Shown here one piece after another: positions 52,510 through 63,769 of a stretch of DNA of 64,000 nucleotides (position 1 is its first letter; the number at the start of each line of letters is the position of its first letter). Both the position numbers and the translations under genes were made by a program. This stretch comes from Lecanosticta acicola (taxonomy: Eukaryota; Ascomycota; Dothideomycetes; Mycosphaerellales; Mycosphaerellaceae). The notes beneath the pieces are model-generated. The model was not told the origin of the DNA, did not search any database, and saw only the letters and a list, made by a program, of their open reading frames with translations. The stretch covers positions 248,001 through 312,000 of the forward strand of contig CAVMBE010000006.1 of assembly GCA_963674455.1 (NCBI GenBank). Direction: 5' to 3'.

Positions 52510-55500
52510 ATGCCCATCCGCGTGTTTCTGAGGGACTCTCCTCAGCGCGCCATCGCCCTGGCCACAGATACTCATGTTCTCATCTTCCGACATAGTCCGT
52601 CGGCTATCAACCCTCGCCAAGGCTCCGTCTCGTCGGTCAACGAGGGCGGCGTTCCACGATGCATCGTCGAATTCTCACCATGGGAAAGCCAAGACATGCA
52701 AGGCTACCGAGCGCTGTCTGCGTCTCAGCCCGTACACGGAACACTGGGTCTTGTCACTCTGAACGGCGACGTATTTCTCTGCGTCGTGAATGGCAGCAGG
52801 AAGGTCGCGACGATCCGGCCTGGTGAGACGATCCAAAGAATCCATTCGGTCGAGTTTCACTGTCTCAATTCTTCCACCTATGATCATCTGCTGAATGATC
52901 AGGTCAATCCGTTTCCAACAGATGACCTCGATGCGGATGGCTACGACCACGGAGGTCACCGGGAGCCGCTCAATGAGCATCCTTGCATGGCCCTGAGGAA
53001 ACTACTCAGTGGCGGCAGCTTCTACCACAGTGCCGACTTCGATCTCACCAAAAGGTTGCAGGATAGACCGACGGAGGCCAGCACCGTTGCAATCGACAGC
53101 TTGGACGGCGGGTTCCTGTGGAACACATATATGATTCAGCCCTTGGTGGATTTCCGCTCAAGACTGTCATCGCGAGAGAGGCAGGCGCTTGATCAATCTG
53201 GCATCCTGACATCAGCAATCCGTGGCTTTGCAAGTACAGTCACAGTCCCCGCATCTTCCTCTCCTTTGCGAGTGAAGGCGACAGGGATGCCATCGAGCAT
53301 GACCTTGATTTCGCGTCTCTCGTGCCGCCGAGCTGGAACTCGGTTCAATGCTCGAGGTATCGATGATGATGGCAATGTTGCGAATTTCGTCGAGACAGAA
53401 ACGATCTTCGCGACAGATGCCATGATCTTCTCCTACGTCCAATGCCGTGGCAGTGTCCCGATATTTTGGGAACAGGCATCGGGACTCCCAGGTCAACAGA
53501 AAATACAGGTGACCAGATCTGTGGAGGCGACACAGCATGCCTTTGATAAGCACTTTCAAAGACTGGTGGAGAACTATGGAGATGTTGTGGCAGTCAATTT
53601 GCTGAGTGACGAGAAGACCCAGGAAACGCAGTTGACTCGGCAATACCTACTTCACATCAGACAGAGTACACTCAATTCGGGTGTCGAGAAGGGCGGAGAA
53701 TCAGAGCACAAACACGTGACCGCAGTCAACTACGACTTCCATGCGGAGACTAGAGGGCCGAATGGCTACGTTGCTGCAAGTGGAATCAGACACTCGATTG
53801 AGAATTCCGCATTGGCATTCGAGTATTTTCTTGCAGAGGACAAGCAAGAAATCATCCACCAAGATGGCCGTCAGGCCACAGTTATTGGGCGAAACGACAT
53901 CTTGAAGCAAGCTGGCGTTTTTCGTACCAATTGCTTGGATTGCCTTGACAGAACCAATCTGGTGCAGACCATCATTTCGCGGATGGCTTTCGAAATCTTC
54001 CTGAAACAGGAAGGCGAGCGTAACCCAACATCTGACTTTTGGGCCAGACATGGCACGCTTTGGGCGGACAACGGGGATCAGTTGTCGAAGATTTATGCTG
54101 GCACCGGAGCGCTGAAGTCTTCTTTCACGAGGTCTGGTAAGATGTCCCTGGCTGGTACTCTGGCAGACCTTCGAAAATCTGCACAGCGGTTTTACATCAA
54201 CAACGTGGAGGACAAGGGCCGACAAGAGACGATGGATATGCTGCTTGGTCGGCTGATAGGACAGACACCGGTTCATTTGTACGACCCGATAAATGATTGG
54301 GTCACGTCTGAGGTCGCCAAGAGGTCTCCAGAATTCACCACATCCGAGAATATCAACATCTGGGTCGGTACATTCAATCTGAACGGGAAGACTCGCGGAA
54401 TCGATTCGGATCTTAGCATCTGGCTGTGCCCTAACGTCGAGGAGAAGTGCAGGTGTCCAGAGATTGTTGCCGTTGCGTTCCAAGAGATAGTGGAGCTCGA
54501 TGTGCAACAGATCATGTCCACTGATCCGCACCGCCGGCAGGTTTGGGAAGAGGCTGTGCGCAAAACACTCAACGCGAACTCGCAGAGGTACCGTGGAGAG
54601 GACTACGTTTTGCTGAGAGGCGGTCAGCTGGTTGGGGCCTCACTATCAGTCTACGTTCGCGCGAGTGTTCTTCCACTGATCAAAAACGTTGAAGGCGCTG
54701 TCAAGAAGACTGGTCTGAGCGGTATGGCGGGAAACAAAGGTGCGGTTGCGATTCGGATGGACTTTGCAGACACCTCGATATGCTTGGTCACGGCACATCT
54801 GGCGGCCGGATTCGCAAACTACGAAGAGCGAAACCAGGACTATCGCACAATCTCAACTGGCCTACGCTTCCAAAGAAACCGTGCAATCGAAGATCATAAG
54901 ACCATCATTTGGTTTGGCGACTTCAACTATCGAATTGGAATGGAAAACGAACGAGCGAGGCAGCTAATCAAGAAGCGGGATTTAGGTCAGCTGTACGAGA
55001 ATGATCAACTGAACCTGCAGATGGTGCATGGAAAATGCTTCCCTCATTACTCGGAGCAAACACCCACTTTCTTGCCAACTTATAAGTTCAATCTCGGTTC
55101 AGACGAGTACGATACCTCGGACAAAGCTCGCATCCCAGCCTGGTGCGATCGTATTCTCACACGAGGCGACAACTTACGGCCGCTTTACTACGACTCTGCA
55201 CCTTTGCGCTTCTCGGACCATCGACCTGTGTGGGGGCTGTTCACTTGTACCATCAGTGTTGTCGATCAGGTCAAGAAGGACACCATTAGCAATGAGCTTT
55301 ATACTAAGCGTAAGACAGTCGTTGGAAATCATACTGCTTCGCAAGGGGCTGAGAGCGACGATGAGTCACTCTATGGGTACGACTCGATCGAGCCTGGGCT
55401 TCCACCTGCAAGCTCGGACAAGAGAAAGTGGTGGCTAGACAACGGCATGCCAGCGCGATCAACAGTCCTGCCTCCGAGTGCTGGTCATGTGCCGAACCCA

Positions 55501-56106
55501 GCACGACCTGCCAATCCCTACACGCCGAGCAACGAGCCAGACTGGGTCAAGGTTGAGAAGCCTAACACGCCTCCATCTCAGTCGGCATCGCTCTACAGCA
55601 ATGTACCAGTACAGTCGCAGCGTGGCGTGGTGCCTAGGAAGCTCGCGCCACCCTCCAAACTTACTGATGCGCCAACACAACCTCATAGACCGGCCAATGT
55701 CGACGGGGTAGCGGATGAACGAGTGCATCTTAAGCAGACACTCCGGAAGCCCGCGCCACCGAAACCGAACAAGCCGAATCTCCTCAGATCTGAAAGCCAG
55801 CAGTCTGAACAAGCAACTGCTTCGATCAAGCCCGTTGCAGCCCCTCCACCGCCAGAGCCAAGACGGACAGGTACTCCGGCTTGGAATACTGCGAAAAGTG
55901 TCCTGCCGCCTCCTCCACCGAGAGCCAATGGCTCTGTTGACCGGACACTGAACAGTCCGCCGCCGCAGCCACCGCCGCCTAGGAAGCCGGTGGCTTCGAG
56001 TAGCGCTGACCCAGGTCCTCCGCTGCCACCGCGGCGTCAGACGGGCTTGATGGACGACGAAGGCGAGAAAGAATTGAAAGACTGGGTGCCGTTGAAACCA
56101 CAGTAG
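52510..56106 (+). CDS. Synaptojanin-like phosphoinositide phosphatase (Sac1 + inositol 5-phosphatase)
   Basis: 1198 residues, no intron, start ATG at 52510 (MPIRVFLRDSPQRAIALATD). N-terminal Sac1 domain (to ~residue 560) has its catalytic C-x5-R in NCLDCLDRTN near residue 475. The 5-phosphatase domain (~600-930) shows WVGTFNLNGKTRG, GNKGAVAIRMDF, WFGDFNYRIG and PAWCDRIL, the metal-binding and catalytic motifs. The tail from ~970 is proline-rich (PPPPEPRR, PPPQPPPPRK), suited to SH3-protein binding. Yeast relatives Inp51/52/53 remove phosphates from PI(4,5)P2 and control endocytosis and actin patches. Both catalytic centres look complete, unlike yeast Inp51 whose Sac1 site is dead. Confidence 0.96.
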   Translation: MPIRVFLRDSPQRAIALATDTHVLIFRHSPSAINPRQGSVSSVNEGGVPRCIVEFSPWESQDMQGYRALSASQPVHGTLGLVTLNGDVFLCVVNGSRKVATIRPGETIQRIHSVEFHCLNSSTYDHLLNDQVNPFPTDDLDADGYDHGGHREPLNEHPCMALRKLLSGGSFYHSADFDLTKRLQDRPTEASTVAIDSLDGGFLWNTYMIQPLVDFRSRLSSRERQALDQSGILTSAIRGFASTVTVPASSSPLRVKATGMPSSMTLISRLSCRRAGTRFNARGIDDDGNVANFVETETIFATDAMIFSYVQCRGSVPIFWEQASGLPGQQKIQVTRSVEATQHAFDKHFQRLVENYGDVVAVNLLSDEKTQETQLTRQYLLHIRQSTLNSGVEKGGESEHKHVTAVNYDFHAETRGPNGYVAASGIRHSIENSALAFEYFLAEDKQEIIHQDGRQATVIGRNDILKQAGVFRTNCLDCLDRTNLVQTIISRMAFEIFLKQEGERNPTSDFWARHGTLWADNGDQLSKIYAGTGALKSSFTRSGKMSLAGTLADLRKSAQRFYINNVEDKGRQETMDMLLGRLIGQTPVHLYDPINDWVTSEVAKRSPEFTTSENINIWVGTFNLNGKTRGIDSDLSIWLCPNVEEKCRCPEIVAVAFQEIVELDVQQIMSTDPHRRQVWEEAVRKTLNANSQRYRGEDYVLLRGGQLVGASLSVYVRASVLPLIKNVEGAVKKTGLSGMAGNKGAVAIRMDFADTSICLVTAHLAAGFANYEERNQDYRTISTGLRFQRNRAIEDHKTIIWFGDFNYRIGMENERARQLIKKRDLGQLYENDQLNLQMVHGKCFPHYSEQTPTFLPTYKFNLGSDEYDTSDKARIPAWCDRILTRGDNLRPLYYDSAPLRFSDHRPVWGLFTCTISVVDQVKKDTISNELYTKRKTVVGNHTASQGAESDDESLYGYDSIEPGLPPASSDKRKWWLDNGMPARSTVLPPSAGHVPNPARPANPYTPSNEPDWVKVEKPNTPPSQSASLYSNVPVQSQRGVVPRKLAPPSKLTDAPTQPHRPANVDGVADERVHLKQTLRKPAPPKPNKPNLLRSESQQSEQATASIKPVAAPPPPEPRRTGTPAWNTAKSVLPPPPPRANGSVDRTLNSPPPQPPPPRKPVASSSADPGPPLPPRRQTGLMDDEGEKELKDWVPLKPQ

Positions 56107-57007
56107 AAGAACGTACGGGAGACGACTCTTTTTGACTTACGAAGTAGATGGCAGAATACATGAAAGGAATGAAATGATCTGAAGATGACGAGAAAGCTAT
56201 ACCTTTAGAGATCTAGTGTGCGTTCGAGCTCGTCTGCTTCCACTTGTCTTATATGGTGACGACGTGCTTCTTGGATACTTTTGATGTTTGTTTTCCATGA
56301 ACCTGACTGATCCTCATTTCCAGAGTACTGTACACGTCGAGCTGGATCTGGAATGGCTGGTTAGTTCCTGTTCCTTTTCGACGTCGCAGACATGAGAGCA
56401 GTGAGGATGGCATCTTCAAAGCGTATCATTTTCAAAGAGCGCGTCGAAGTGTTATGCACACGCGCACCAGGAGGGAAAGCAAATGGAGTCGCAGATCAAT
56501 CCCTGCCAATAGCCATGGTTTGCAGACATGCTTTACGGTCCGGCTGAAGCATTTACCGGGATCTCGATTCCAGGTAGCTACAATCAGGACTGATGAAGGT
56601 TTTACTTGTCATGATAAGAGGCGGCTAGCAAGGCTGCCAATACAGAATGCAAGCATGGCGATAAGCACGTCGCTGTGAGGCCGCTGCTCCGTAAGAGTCG
56701 AGAGTATGGTGAGATCGAATATCAGGATAATACTGGTGGAATGTCGCTGAAAGCAAAGCGCAAAGGGCAGTGTTCCGCAGGTCGTTAGACTCATTGAAGA
56801 GAACTCCAGGGAAGAAGTGACGTCGAGTGAAGGTTGGTCTCGAAGAAAGCGTCCTTCAATATTTCATTGATATTGATTGATGACCTAGTGTCACATGGCT
56901 CGGACTCGGGCCGGCACGCCCCCCGACCCGCCAGTGAATGGATCCTCGTCGCGTTGCCCTGGCTTCACCTTATTATCTAATCGAGCATCGATGTATCCGT
57001 CGCCGCC
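56107..57007. other. Intergenic, phosphatase / CSC1-like channel
   Basis: About 900 bp with only short unsupported frames. No RNA gene or repeat seen. Confidence 0.5.
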
Positions 57008-59708
57008 ATGCCCACAGACCTCCTCGACCTATTCCTCAAGGGAGACGACGGCGACGATGACCACCAACCCGACTACAGCGTCATCTCCGGCGCTTCCAAC
57101 CCGCGCGCAACGACTATCCAGATCCTGCTGTCCCTCGCCCTCGGTGTCGGCGCATTCCTCGCCTTCTGCATACTCAGACCACGCTGGCCCGGCCTGTATG
57201 CGGCGAGGAAGAAGCAGAAATGTGAGGCAACTGTGTTACCAGAGCTGCCAGACACCTTGTTTGGATGGATAATGCCACTGTGGAGGATCAACGACCAGCA
57301 GCTGCTTGCGTCGGCGGGTCTCGATGCATATGTCTTCCTGGCCTTCTTCAAAATGGCCATGAAGTTCCTGATCATGACATTGTTCTTCTCGTTGATTGTG
57401 ATCAAGCCGGTGCATGATGCCTACCCGGATAACGATGACGACGACGATGACGGTGGGCATAACGAGACGGATGCGAAGGCAGCACTGGTACGGACGGGCC
57501 TCAAGCGCTCGATTAGTCTAATGTATGCGGCGAACAATGGATCGCGAAACGACACTTCTCCATATGTACCTCTGTGGCCAGGCAACTTGGAGACCGATTA
57601 CCTGTGGATGTATGTGGTCTTCGCATATCTCTTCTCTGCCATTGCCGTCTACCTCATCATCTCAACGACGAGAAGAGTGATTGAGGTGCGACAAGAGTAT
57701 TTGGGGGCACAAACAACGGTTACCGATCGGACCATCAGGCTTTCGGGTATTCCAAAACATCTGCAAGATGAGGACAAGATCAAGGAATTCATTGAGGACT
57801 TGGACATTGGCAAAGTTGAGAATGTCGTGCTTTGCCGGAATTGGAAGGAGCTGGACAAGGCGATGAAGGCTCGAATGGATATACTGCGGCGACTGGAGGA
57901 GGCATACACAATTTATCACGGATATCGCAGGGTGGAGCGAAACCACGAGACATTACCCATCTCCCAGCCTCCGCCTCCGGCGCCTCATGTGGAAGCAGTT
58001 AATGAAGGGGACGAAACGGCAACACTGATCGGAGCAAATGGAGATCACGTTCGACCTTACGCCAAGGCGAGACCACAAGCGACCATTGGCCATGGATTCT
58101 TAGGCTTCAAAAGACAAAGGGTGGATGCCATTGATTACTATGAGGAGAAACTGAGAAAAGCGGACGAACAACTCAAGCAGCTGCGCGCAAAGGAATATCC
58201 TCCGATGCCATTAGCATTTGTAACATTAGACTCGGTCGCGGCGTGTCAGATGGCGATGCAAGCAGTACTGGATCCGTCTCCTTTGCAATTGATCGCGAAC
58301 CAAAGTCCGGAACCGGCGGATGTCATCTGGCCAAACACTTACCTGACACGACGAAATCGTATGGTCCGCGCCTGGATGATCACCGCACTGATCATCCTTC
58401 TCACAGTTTTCTGGTCTGCTATCCTCGTCCCCATCGCCGGTCTCTTGAACGTCACGACCATTGCAAAGGTGTTTCCAGGACTGGCTAATATCCTCAAGAA
58501 CCATGCAAACATCAGAGCACTCATCAACACCCAGTTGCCAACCCTGATCTCATCGCTTCTGGTTGTCTTGGTTCCATATCTTTACTACTACCTTTCATGG
58601 TTCCAAGGAATGATCTCGCAGGGCGACATCGAACTGTCGGCCATCTCGAAGAATTTCTTCTTCGTATTCTTCAACTTCTTTATCATCTTTACCGTCCTCG
58701 GAACGGCGTCGAACTTCCTCGAGATCTTCGACAAGTTTGGCGAAGCGATCCGAGATATTCAGAACGTGGCTCGGGCTGTTGCGCTCTCACTGCAGACGCA
58801 GCTTCCGTTCTACACCAATCTTGTAATCCTACAGGGTGTCGGCCTGTTCCCACTGCGCTTGCTGGAGGTTGGCAGCGTTTCGCTTTACCCCATCATGCTT
58901 CTCGGAGCCAAGACGCCTCGCGACTACGCCGAACTTGTACAGCCACCAACGTTCTGCTACGGCTTCTACCTACCAAACGCCCTTCTCATATTCATCATAT
59001 GCATGGTCTACAGTGTGATTCGGAATTCTTGGCAAGTGCTTCTTGCCGGCTTCCTGTACTTTGCTCTTGGTAAGCTTCAAACCGCACCGTTCCGTTGTAT
59101 CCATTCTAACTCACGTCTTTTCTCTAGGCCACTTCTGCTACAAGTACCAGCTGCTCTACGCCATGGACCACCGTCAGCAGACCTCCGGCCGAGCCTGGGG
59201 CATGATCTGCGACCGCATCTTCGTCGGCCTCATCTTCTTCCAACTCACCACCGCAGGCCAACTCATCCTCCAGAAAGCCTTTGCCCGCGCAGCCCTGGTC
59301 GTCCCGCTTACCATCGCCACCTTCTGGATCTCCATCGTCTACGGAAAAACTTACAAACCTCTGATGAAATTCATCGCGCTCTCGAGCGTACGCAGAGGAG
59401 AGCATCAGAGTGAACAAGACGGCTACAGGGATGATCCAAATCCGGAGGAGAGCTATGCGCCGAGTCTGAGTAGCACGAACTTGGCCCCGGAACGGAACGT
59501 GTGGGGCAACAATTCCGAAGTCGTCAGGAGGGTGAGGAGGGAGGTCGGGGAACAGATGAGGTTCATCAATCCTAGTCTTGTTGCGCCGCTGGGCAAGGTA
59601 TGGATTGCGGGGAGCAAGGATACGGATGGCATTGCGAGGAATCGAAATGCCAGTCCGGAAGTCGTCGAAGAAGAACATGGTGGGGAGGGGAGAGAGGAGG
59701 ATGTATAG
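57008..59708 (+). CDS. CSC1/OSCA/TMEM63-type membrane protein (RSN1 family)
   Basis: Exon 1 57008-59069, 58-bp intron, exon 2 59128-59708; 881 codons, 880 residues. Splicing links GFLYFALG to HFCYKYQLLYAMDHRQQTSG, a conserved RSN1_7TM block. Order of domains: an N-terminal region with TMs (TTIQILLSLALGVGAFLAFC near residue 40), a cytosolic RRM-like loop (TVTDRTIRLSGIPKHLQ near 240 and PMPLAFVTLDSVAACQMAMQ near 400), then the multi-helix pore block (MITALIILLTVFWSAILVPI, LVVLVPYLYYYLSWFQGMIS). A charged tail closes the protein. Homologues are osmosensitive calcium-permeable or lipid-scramblase-like channels; location could be plasma membrane, ER or vacuole. An acidic Asp-rich loop (NDDDDDDGGH near residue 140) faces away from the cytosol. 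Confidence 0.95.
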
Positions 59709-60146
59709 GTCAGTCGATTCAATTGGTGTTGGAGGAGAGATTGGTTTTGGCAGAAGCATGCATGCATGCATGCATGAATGACGATGGGTGAATGACGGTT
59801 TTTGAATGTCCCGTTTACGAGTTCCGCGCATGATACCCCAACACGCAAAATTTTGCTTCGCTTGTCCTTAGCATAGTGATTTAGTCAGGAGTTTGATTAG
59901 AGTACAGACAGCCAAGCAAGAGTTGCACACTTGTCTTGAATGCCTTGCACTATCCCGCAGCCGCAACAATCACAGGCAGGAGGGCAGAGGGGGAGTTGTA
60001 GTCGTCGAAACGAAGTGGAACTTTCAGTGTCTTTGCAACACGTCTATCGTTTGCATTGTTGGCATGAGCAAGGAAGAGTATCTTGGACAGCTTCGTGTGC
60101 GCTCGCTCAATCATTCTACTCGTCTGAGACGGCTCGCGCAGCAAGT
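59709..60146. other. Convergent intergenic interval, CSC1-like / eIF3b
   Basis: Both neighbouring genes end here. Contains a short GCAT microsatellite at 59757-59776. No gene supported. Confidence 0.5.
59757..59776. repeat. (GCAT)n microsatellite, about five units
   Basis: GCATGCATGCATGCATGCAT, a self-complementary tetranucleotide tract just after the CSC1-like stop codon. Confidence 0.8.
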
Positions 60147-62424
60147 CTATTCCATCACTTCCTCCGTCTCCTCGAGAATCTCCTCGAAGATCTCCTCGAC
60201 AACCTTGCTCTCATCACCCTCCCCAGCCTCGATGATAAGCGCACGTCTCTCGTCTGACAGGTCGGGCAGGCCCAGGTCGTGGCGCTCGTCGAGGAGGGCT
60301 TCCTCGGTACGCTCACGCCAGGCCAGCCACTCATCGAGCAATCTACGGCGCTTCTCGATGACAGCCTTGTCGGCAGAGCTGCGCTTGGCGTTGTCTGCCT
60401 CTTCGAATTGGCGGGAGTACTCGCGCAAGTTCTTGCGGACGTTCTTCATCTCCTCCTTGCTCAGCAGACGCTCGGGGCGAGGACGCCAGGTGAACTGCTT
60501 GAACTGCTCAATGGGCTCCTCGCGCAGAGGCTGACCGGAGAAAGTGTAGATGTGGTAGCCGTTTTCCATCTATGGCTTTCGTTAGCATAACTTCGAGAAT
60601 GTGTTTCTGAACAATCCAACTTACTCTGTGCTTCCACACACTAGCACTGGTAGCGACGTATCGCCCGGAAGGATCCCACTCAATGTCAGTGACGCCGTAG
60701 TGATCAGCCGTGTTCATGAGCTGCAGATTGGCCGTGAGGTCCTTATCCTTCTCCTCCCTCTCGCCCTCGAAGTCGAAGTCCCAGAAGTCCAGATCGAAGC
60801 TCTGCTGGTTGAGGACGGTAGCAACAACGACGAATCGACCGTTTGGCGACCAGTGGATGGCATTGTTGTTCTTCTTTTCGATGGTACGGATAAGCTTGAA
60901 GTTGCCAACAGCATTGCCTTTGGCCTTCTCTGGGCAGAAGAAAGAGACGGAAGTCTTGGGCGGGACGGCTGAGCCAGCTGGAACTTCACCGGCGGTGATA
61001 AGAACGAAACGGTCACCCTTAGGCTCCCATGCGAAGTTGATAACAGTGTCCTTCAAGCTGTCAACGACTTCAACTGGCACGCCCTTCTCTCTGACACGGA
61101 AGATCTCGAGGTTGGTAGCGAGGGATTTCTTGGACTTGCTGTGGCGGTCCACCTTCACGCAGACGAAGGCGGAATCGGACTGCCAGTGCAGCTTGGCATC
61201 GCTGACGTTGAACAGATTTCGTGTCCGGACGATCTCCTTGGATGGAATGGTCATCAGACCGACCTTGGCGGGATTTGAGCCCATCTCGGGAGTCCAGTAG
61301 CAGAAAAGCTGCTCGTAGTCCCTGACACCCTCACGCTGCGGGTTAGCAGGGCACCACTCGAAGTCCATGATACCCTCAATCTTGACGCTCTGCTTGTCCA
61401 TGAGCTTCATGCTGGGAAGCTCGTACACGCTGATGCTTTGGCCTTGGGTCATACGAGCCACGTACTTCGCGTCGGCAGACCACTTGAAAGCCGGCCACTG
61501 GATCTTCTTCTTGACTGGGTTGCCTTCTTGGTCTGTGCTTGGGCCTGGCGCATCGAGAGTGACGAAAGATCGAAGAGGCTTCGCAGTGGCAAGTTCCCAG
61601 ACGATGTAGTTCTTGCCGTCCTCCTCCAGCGAGAGCACCGGGTTGTTTTCCTCGACCGTCATCGGACGATGAGACCAGGTAACCACATAGCGCTCATCCG
61701 GAGAAAAGTCGACAAGATTGACACCAGGGTGCATGAATCGCTTCTGTCTCGACCAGTTTGGGCCGCCCCAGAGCTGTACACCTTGAGAGTGCATCGAAGT
61801 GAGGTACGTGCCCTTTGGAGACCACTGCACGAAAGACTCGGTCCAGTGTTGTCTATCCACCACGTTCTCTGGCGAATTGTCCTTCTCGTTCCAAAAGACA
61901 CCGACCTGTTCGCCGCGGTACATGACAAACTGGTCTCTGCCCTCCGCATCGCCGAGCCACCATCGCAAATGCTCCTTCTCCTCAAATGCCGGGATCTCCG
62001 GTGCCTTGTATGTCTCATCTATCCTACCCTCTCTTCCGTATCGCTCAATGTCGGTGAGCTTGTTGACGGCCATGGTGTGCTTCTTGTCCAGCGGCGTCAT
62101 GTGCAGCGCCTTGGTCGCAGCGGCCGCCTGCGCAGGAGTCTCGTACTCGACGAAGGCGAAACCCTCAGTGTTGCCATCCTCGCCCATCGGCATGTACACA
62201 TTCTCTTCCTTGGTCTTGCCGACCTTGGTCAGGCTGCGCAGCAAGAACTTGACGAGTTTGTCCTTGCTGGCGGCGGGTACTTTGGGCAGGCCATCAATCA
62301 CGATGAACGTGTCAAGGCCTTCTTCCATGTGTGTTTCATATTGTTCGCGGAGGTCGCTGTAGTCGATCTCCTCGTCATCTTCGTATTCCGTTTCCGGGTC
62401 GAGCTGCTCGAATGAAGGTGCCAT
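60147..62424 (-). CDS. PRT1: Translation initiation factor eIF3 subunit b (Prt1)
   Basis: Exon 1 62424-60625, 55-bp intron with CTAAC branch point, exon 2 60569-60147; 741 codons, 740 residues. An acidic start (ETEYEDDEEIDYSDLREQYE) precedes an RRM (TFIVIDGLPKVPAASKDKLV, GFAFVEYETPAQAAAATKAL), then a WD40-like beta propeller including WSPKGTYLTSMHSQGVQLWG, WSPNGRFVVVATVLNQQSFD and WDPSGRYVATSASVWKHR. The C-terminal helical tail in exon 2 (WRPRPERLLSKEEMKNVRKN, then a Glu-rich end) binds other eIF3 subunits. The protein scaffolds eIF3 on the 40S subunit in the cytosol and is essential. A TCACGTGA box lies ~102-109 bp upstream of the start. Confidence 0.97.
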
Positions 62425-62737
62425 CTTTGCTGTGTGTGTGTGGGTGAGAGAAAGAGGCTGTCGCGTCGATACCTAGTCCACCATAAATTCGCAGGTTCGG
62501 GCCCCACTTTGCCAAGCCCCGACTCTCACGTGATCTTACCCAGCGGCGGCGCAGCTCTCTGATGTGAGCACACTAAACAGCGATGTGAGTCAGATGACAA
62601 CTTAAGCGTTCGAATTGAAGGGATTGGTCGGTATCATCAGCCCAGATCAGATGTGGCCCAATTGGAACATCGTTGAGTCAACAATAACTACGTTCTCAGC
62701 GCTTAATGTGTCAAACAGCTAGTTAAGAGAGAGGAGA
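62425..62737. promoter_or_regulatory. eIF3b promoter and 3' flank of the deaminase gene
   Basis: 313 bp with TCACGTGA at 62526-62533. No gene. Confidence 0.5.
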
Positions 62738-63769
62738 CTATATGCAAGATGCGTCGTCTAGCAGCTGAAGGAATCTGGTCCTTGCCTCAGCGGGGCCGAA
62801 TGTCGACGTGATCGCTCTTCGAGACAACTCGATCAAGTCTTGCTTTGCCAAATTGAAGTGTTGTGCAGCGAGCAAGTACTCGTTCGATATCGAGCTTCCA
62901 AAAATCCCTACATCATCGGTGCAGAGTGCAAGGGGACATCGGGTGTGATACCACTTGCCAAAGTGATGGTTAGCGAAGCCGCCTGAGATCATCTTGGCAT
63001 GAACATTGCAAGAAAGACAGAGTTCGAGGCCAATGTTACGCCGCTCAATCTCTGCTTCGATGTCGGACGGGACGTTAATCACATGTCCGATTCGGTCGGG
63101 CCGGTACGAGAGCAGAGTCATCAGCTCTACATGGCTGCTTGACTCGGGCATTTCAGCGAAATGGAGGGTAATCTTCAGATCGTGACTTCTGGCGAGATCG
63201 AAAGCTTCTCTGAAGATGCCCACGTCGCCCTTTAGCGGATTGCCGCAGAGATCAATTCCGACAACGCCACGAGACCGATACTTCAGGGCGAGATCGGCAA
63301 CCTGCATTGCCTGCTGGACATTGTTTCTGCGATCGATGGAGAGAATCAAGTAGGTTGACATCTGACCTTTGGAGTTGTTCTCGGCGATTACGTCCAGCAC
63401 GGTCTCGACGTATGTCTCCTTGGTCAACCCACTGACCAATGACTCACGAGGAGTGGTGCGAAGCTCCAGGTAGCACACACCGTCTTCTGCGAAGTCTTGA
63501 AGCACCTGCCTAGTAGCAAACGCTACAGCCTCCCGATCGTTCACGAGACCATAGATGTACGTGTCAAAGACCTTGAAGAAAGTGAAAATGTCGTGGTATT
63601 GACCTTCCGGTCGACAAGCTACCAGCGGGTCCTCCAGGTCACCGGCGCTTTCGCGGTTTTGTTTCCAGATGTTGTGGAGGCATTGGGGGCTGATGCTACC
63701 GGTGAGATGGGCGTGTAGCTCGGCCTTGGGCAGAGCCTTGGTGAAGGCTGCGTCCACGGGTCCGTCCAT
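62738..63769 (-). CDS. Adenosine deaminase-like protein (ADAL / N6-methyl-AMP deaminase type)
   Basis: 343 residues from the ATG at 63769 (MDGPVDAAFTKALPKAELHA). Zinc ligands are in AELHAHLTGS (HxH, residues ~17-19), the catalytic segment LHFAEMPE, HVINVP after DRIG, and LALCTDDVGIFG with the final metal-binding Asp. Short N terminus and the HLTGS (ADA proper has HLDG) put it with ADAL-type deaminases, which in plants and animals convert N6-methyl-AMP to IMP and so clear methylated RNA breakdown products. Substrate assignment is by family resemblance. A GTG upstream in frame is not needed. Cytosolic, no signal peptide. Confidence 0.93.
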   Translation of the reverse strand: MDGPVDAAFTKALPKAELHAHLTGSISPQCLHNIWKQNRESAGDLEDPLVACRPEGQYHDIFTFFKVFDTYIYGLVNDREAVAFATRQVLQDFAEDGVCYLELRTTPRESLVSGLTKETYVETVLDVIAENNSKGQMSTYLILSIDRRNNVQQAMQVADLALKYRSRGVVGIDLCGNPLKGDVGIFREAFDLARSHDLKITLHFAEMPESSSHVELMTLLSYRPDRIGHVINVPSDIEAEIERRNIGLELCLSCNVHAKMISGGFANHHFGKWYHTRCPLALCTDDVGIFGSSISNEYLLAAQHFNLAKQDLIELSRRAITSTFGPAEARTRFLQLLDDASCI